From positions 1-7,320 of the forward strand of contig JADINC010000064.1 in NCBI GenBank assembly GCA_017694255.1: a DNA stretch of 7,320 nt, in the 5' to 3' direction. Shown one piece after another: positions 4,729 through 7,320 of this stretch (position 1 is its first letter; the number at the start of each line of letters is the position of its first letter). The notes under the pieces were generated by a model. That model ran no database searches and was not told where the DNA came from. It worked only from the letters and a program-made list of their open reading frames with translations. The position numbers were made by a program, and so were the translations under genes. This DNA is from Candidatus Enterousia avistercoris. Lineage in GTDB: Bacteria > Pseudomonadota > Alphaproteobacteria > Rs-D84.

Positions 4729-6637
4729 GGTTTATATATTCGATGTGCCCAGATTCATAAATTACAAATCCGCCGCGCAAGATTTTATGATTACACCCGG
4801 CTGAATTTACATCAAAATATGAAACGATATAATCAATATCATTGTTGTTGCATAGATTTTCTATGTTATGCATCAGTGGTACAAATTTCTGAACATACGC
4901 CAGTGTAAAATTTTTTGTTTCATATATCCATATACCATTATTATGTTTGCGACGTCGATTTTGGGTACCGATATCTTCACCATTAAAATGTTTCCATGTA
5001 TCAAATGTAAAATAGTGATTTGACGCGCGTGATTTATTAAAAGATAATTTACTGTCTGCTTCAACAAACGCAACCAATTCGTGGTCATGCGTTGCATAGA
5101 ATATCGGGCGGGGCGTAATTGCAACAATTGTAATTCCAACAGAAACAAATACGATACACAAAATATAGTTTACCTTTATCCGCACTGGGCGCACAAATAT
5201 CAAGCACAATATTCCAACGATAATAAAACTCAGTGCGATATTTGAAATATGTGGCAGTGCAACCGTTGCCCCAGGTATCGCTGCAATTTTCTGGGCAATC
5301 CCCAGTGTCCAATTATAAATATATTCTGCCGCATCCAGTGGTAATGTCCAACCAAACGTCGCACTGAAAATCCCAATCATTACCAGTGGCATAATTGCAA
5401 CAGAAAACACCGGCAGTAAAATCAAATTTCCAACCAGCCCATAAATTGGCAGTTCGTAAAAATGTGCAACGACCAATGGTGCGGTAAATGCTGTTGCAAC
5501 CACAGATGTCAGCACCGCAGTATATGTTAATTTTAATAATTTATTTTTCGGCATTTTTGGTTTTACATTGTTCCATAACCAAACCAGCCCGAATATTGCT
5601 GCAAACGATAACTGGAATCCAGGTTGCATAACATAGTGCGGGTTCATTAAAAATATTATGCAAAACGCGATACACACATTACGCATAGAAATTGCATTGC
5701 GACCAAATATGAATGCTGTGAACACTAATGTCGCCATCAAGAACGCGCGTACAGTTGCAACATCGCATCCCGACAGAAACAAGTAAAATAATAATCCAAA
5801 CCATGCACACACCAGTGCAGGAATACGCGCAGGTATTCGCCGTGTTATTGGTGCGATTGAACGAAATATTAAATAAAACAGTGCGAATAACCACGAGGAT
5901 ACCAATGTTATATGAAATCCACTGATTGACCAAACGTGCCCGACACCAGTTGCGGTCCATATTGGCGAATCATTTTCTGGGACTGCATTTTTATACCCCA
6001 GAATTAATGCGTCCACCAGAAATGAATCTGCGATATTGTGCATACGATTACGAAATGCGTCAATATTGTTGCCGGGACCGTGTGTTATCACGTCATAGCT
6101 GTTTATGTATCCTGTGGCACTAATCCCATTAAAATAAGACCACCGTGCATAGTCGAATGTTTCGGGTGCGTCCATGCCGTTCGGACGGAACAGTCCAATT
6201 CGTGCATTTATTATATCGCCTATGTTTGGTGGTGTAATATCTGACCGGGCCGACACGCGGACCACCGCATGGCCGTTGCCCGCATGGATGTCCGCGGCAT
6301 CTATGCGCATATAGATTCTGGATTTATCGGCGGTATAATCAATATGTTCAACCACGCCACTGATATCCAGATTGTGCATTTCGCATGGAATTTGCGGTGT
6401 GTTTATTATGTGCGTAAATACCGCGGCATAGCAAAAACCAAACACCAGCAAAGCAATCGAACGAACAGGCAAACGCGTGCGCAGAACGGAAAATACAGTG
6501 CCCAGAATCAGTCCAGCAATGCATATCGCCAGATTCGGTTCATTGGTTATGTTAAAATATATCCCAGCACCAAACGCCATTAAAAATGGCACCCACAAAA
6601 ATAAATTAACTGATTGATTTTCCAATAAATCCTGCAT
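4697..6637 (-). CDS. comEC: ComEC/Rec2 family DNA-uptake channel protein
   Basis: This 646-residue membrane protein belongs to the ComEC/Rec2 family, whose members carry single-stranded DNA across the inner membrane in natural transformation. Three N-terminal hydrophobic segments (about 12-30, 35-52, 59-78) precede a soluble OB-like (DUF4131-type) domain (about 85-190). The competence domain follows, with TGVGHVWSISGFHITLV (230-246), VRAFLMATLVF (296-306) and GFQLSFAAIFGLVWL (340-354), then many further helices up to about residue 508. The C-terminal part (510-646) has no HxHxDH metallo-beta-lactamase motif. It keeps only a short stretch with DYIVSYFDVNSAGCNHKIL, similar to the degenerate tail of alphaproteobacterial ComEC. 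No ribosome binding site precedes the ATG, but a TATAAT lies at the distance expected for a leaderless mRNA. No other competence gene is in the window, so actual transformation is unproven. Confidence 0.92.
   Translation of the reverse strand: MQDLLENQSVNLFLWVPFLMAFGAGIYFNITNEPNLAICIAGLILGTVFSVLRTRLPVRSIALLVFGFCYAAVFTHIINTPQIPCEMHNLDISGVVEHIDYTADKSRIYMRIDAADIHAGNGHAVVRVSARSDITPPNIGDIINARIGLFRPNGMDAPETFDYARWSYFNGISATGYINSYDVITHGPGNNIDAFRNRMHNIADSFLVDALILGYKNAVPENDSPIWTATGVGHVWSISGFHITLVSSWLFALFYLIFRSIAPITRRIPARIPALVCAWFGLLFYLFLSGCDVATVRAFLMATLVFTAFIFGRNAISMRNVCIAFCIIFLMNPHYVMQPGFQLSFAAIFGLVWLWNNVKPKMPKNKLLKLTYTAVLTSVVATAFTAPLVVAHFYELPIYGLVGNLILLPVFSVAIMPLVMIGIFSATFGWTLPLDAAEYIYNWTLGIAQKIAAIPGATVALPHISNIALSFIIVGILCLIFVRPVRIKVNYILCIVFVSVGITIVAITPRPIFYATHDHELVAFVEADSKLSFNKSRASNHYFTFDTWKHFNGEDIGTQNRRRKHNNGIWIYETKNFTLAYVQKFVPLMHNIENLCNNNDIDYIVSYFDVNSAGCNHKILRGGFVIYESGHIEYINLMRPWHNPPE
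4710..4728 (+). terminator. Weak hairpin at the truA stop, possible terminator
   Basis: TTATGC (4710-4715) and GCATAA (4723-4728) form a 6-bp stem with a GC-rich 7-base loop, and the 3' arm contains the truA stop codon. GGTTTATATATT follows, which is only partly T-rich. On the other strand the hairpin lies inside the comEC coding region, so it would serve truA only. Low confidence. Confidence 0.25.
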
Positions 6638-6644
6638 ACAAAAA

Positions 6645-6674
6645 ATTATAGGAATTTATTTAATTGCGCTGCAA
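6645..6674 (-). promoter_or_regulatory. Predicted comEC promoter (leaderless)
   Basis: On the minus strand a perfect TATAAT (6650-6645) lies 18 bases downstream of TTGCAG (6674-6669). The -10 ends seven bases before the comEC ATG, so transcription should begin at or one base before the start codon. The bases between contain no Shine-Dalgarno sequence. The -35 touches that of the divergent pyrG promoter. Confidence 0.55.
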
Positions 6675-6692
6675 TGAAAAATTTCGTATGAT
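6664..6692 (+). promoter_or_regulatory. Predicted pyrG promoter
   Basis: TATGAT (6687-6692, five of six matches to the -10 consensus) lies 17 bases after TTGCGC (6664-6669). Transcription would begin near 6699, giving a 25-base leader that holds AAAGGGG (6710-6716) as the ribosome binding site. No attenuator-like hairpin or initial C-run fits in this short leader. Confidence 0.45.
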
Positions 6693-6723
6693 AAAAGCCC
6701 ATAGGAACCAAAGGGGATATCTT

Positions 6724-7320
6724 ATGGCGAAATATATATTCATAACCGGTGGGGTTGTATCCAGTTTAGGCAAGGGCGTCGCAGCGGCAAGTTGTGGCGC
6801 CCTTCTTCAATCGCGGGGATACAGCGTGCATGCGCGTAAATTTGATCCATATTTAAATATTGACCCAGGCACCATGTCGCCGTTCCAGCATGGCGAAGTA
6901 TATGTTACAAATGATGGATTTGAAACAGATTTGGACCTGGGGTATTACGAACGATTTTTGGGGGTAAAATTATCGCGCAATGATTCTGTATCAGGTGGGC
7001 GGATTTATTGGGACGTTTTGAATGCCGAACGTCATGGGGACTATCTGGGGGCGACGGTGCAAATGATTCCGCACGTCAGTAATAAAATCAAAGAATACAT
7101 TGCCACCCCAACCAATACAGATTTTGTCGTGTGTGAAATTGGCGGCACTGTTGGTGATATCGAAGGTAAAATATTCCTGGAATCAATACGCCAGTTTGCA
7201 AATGATGTCGGGCGCAAAAATGTTATGTTTGTTCATTTGACCCTGGCGCCGTATTTGGAAAAAAGCGGCGAATTAAAAACCAAGCCAACCCAAATGTCTG
7301 TGCGTGAATTGCTGGAAAAC
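6724..7320 (+). CDS. pyrG: CTP synthase, N-terminal part (3' end outside window)
   Basis: The first 199 codons of CTP synthase, which makes CTP from UTP, ATP and glutamine. The frame stays open to the window end; a full enzyme has about 540 residues, so the glutaminase domain is not seen. The synthetase domain shows the P-loop GGVVSSLGKG (9-18), DPGTMSPFQHGEV (47-59), ETDLDLGYYERF (67-78) with Mg-binding D71, EIGGTVGDIE (138-147) with E138, and GELKTKPTQ (182-190) of the UTP/CTP site. Catalytic and nucleotide-binding residues are kept, but several normally fixed positions differ: F40 before DPYLN, Y74 in place of the His of GHYERF, GKIF where SLPF is usual after GDIE, and M191 for His after KTKPTQ. 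AAAGGGG precedes the ATG by seven bases. It is divergent from comEC. Confidence 0.95.
   Translation, partial: MAKYIFITGGVVSSLGKGVAAASCGALLQSRGYSVHARKFDPYLNIDPGTMSPFQHGEVYVTNDGFETDLDLGYYERFLGVKLSRNDSVSGGRIYWDVLNAERHGDYLGATVQMIPHVSNKIKEYIATPTNTDFVVCEIGGTVGDIEGKIFLESIRQFANDVGRKNVMFVHLTLAPYLEKSGELKTKPTQMSVRELLEN

Noticed and set aside
6269..6583. Plus-strand open frame of 104 codons opposite the comEC N-terminus
   Set aside because: It is a shadow of comEC, without a ribosome binding site or recognisable domain.

Overview
The window looks like a compact chromosomal segment of an alphaproteobacterium, probably one with a moderately reduced genome and a GC content near the mid-40s percent (estimated by eye). 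The main reason is the gene order def-fmt-(small gene)-truA on one strand, which is typical of Alphaproteobacteria; gammaproteobacteria usually have def-fmt-rsmB. A ComEC whose C-terminal domain has no recognisable metallo-beta-lactamase motif fits as well. Genes are densely packed: the longest stretch without a gene is about 100 bases. No tRNA, rRNA, CRISPR array, insertion sequence, integrase or phage gene was seen.

Layout. 1-474 is the 3' end of an RND-type efflux pump gene, closed by a strong intrinsic terminator. 560-1162 encodes a HAD-IB phosphatase resembling phosphatidylglycerophosphatase C. 1197-1436 encodes a small membrane-anchored coiled-coil protein of unknown function. 1437-1533 is a convergent gap holding a REP-like GC-rich repeat and a hairpin. 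rmuC (1534-2412) is on the minus strand. A 42-base divergent gap then leads to the plus-strand operon def (2455-2955), fmt (2952-3758), a four-cysteine small protein (3775-3978) and truA (3985-4728). truA overlaps tail to tail with a long minus-strand comEC gene (4697-6637). comEC is divergent from pyrG (6724 to the window end, partial).

How the genes work together. def and fmt form the formyl-methionine cycle: Fmt formylates initiator Met-tRNA and Def removes the formyl group from new proteins. TruA modifies tRNA anticodon arms. The operon is therefore a translation cluster, and the cysteine-rich protein inside it is its one unknown member. RmuC and ComEC belong to DNA maintenance and DNA uptake. 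The PgpC-like protein would belong to phospholipid synthesis, and PyrG makes CTP, which that pathway consumes.

The region is mostly ordinary housekeeping DNA, and I found no convincing new multi-gene system. The points most worth a second look are the four-cysteine protein in the translation operon, two genes whose promoters sit so close to the ATG that the transcripts should be leaderless, two divergent promoter pairs with overlapping elements, a shortened Fmt C-terminal domain, and a CTP synthase with changes at several strongly conserved positions.
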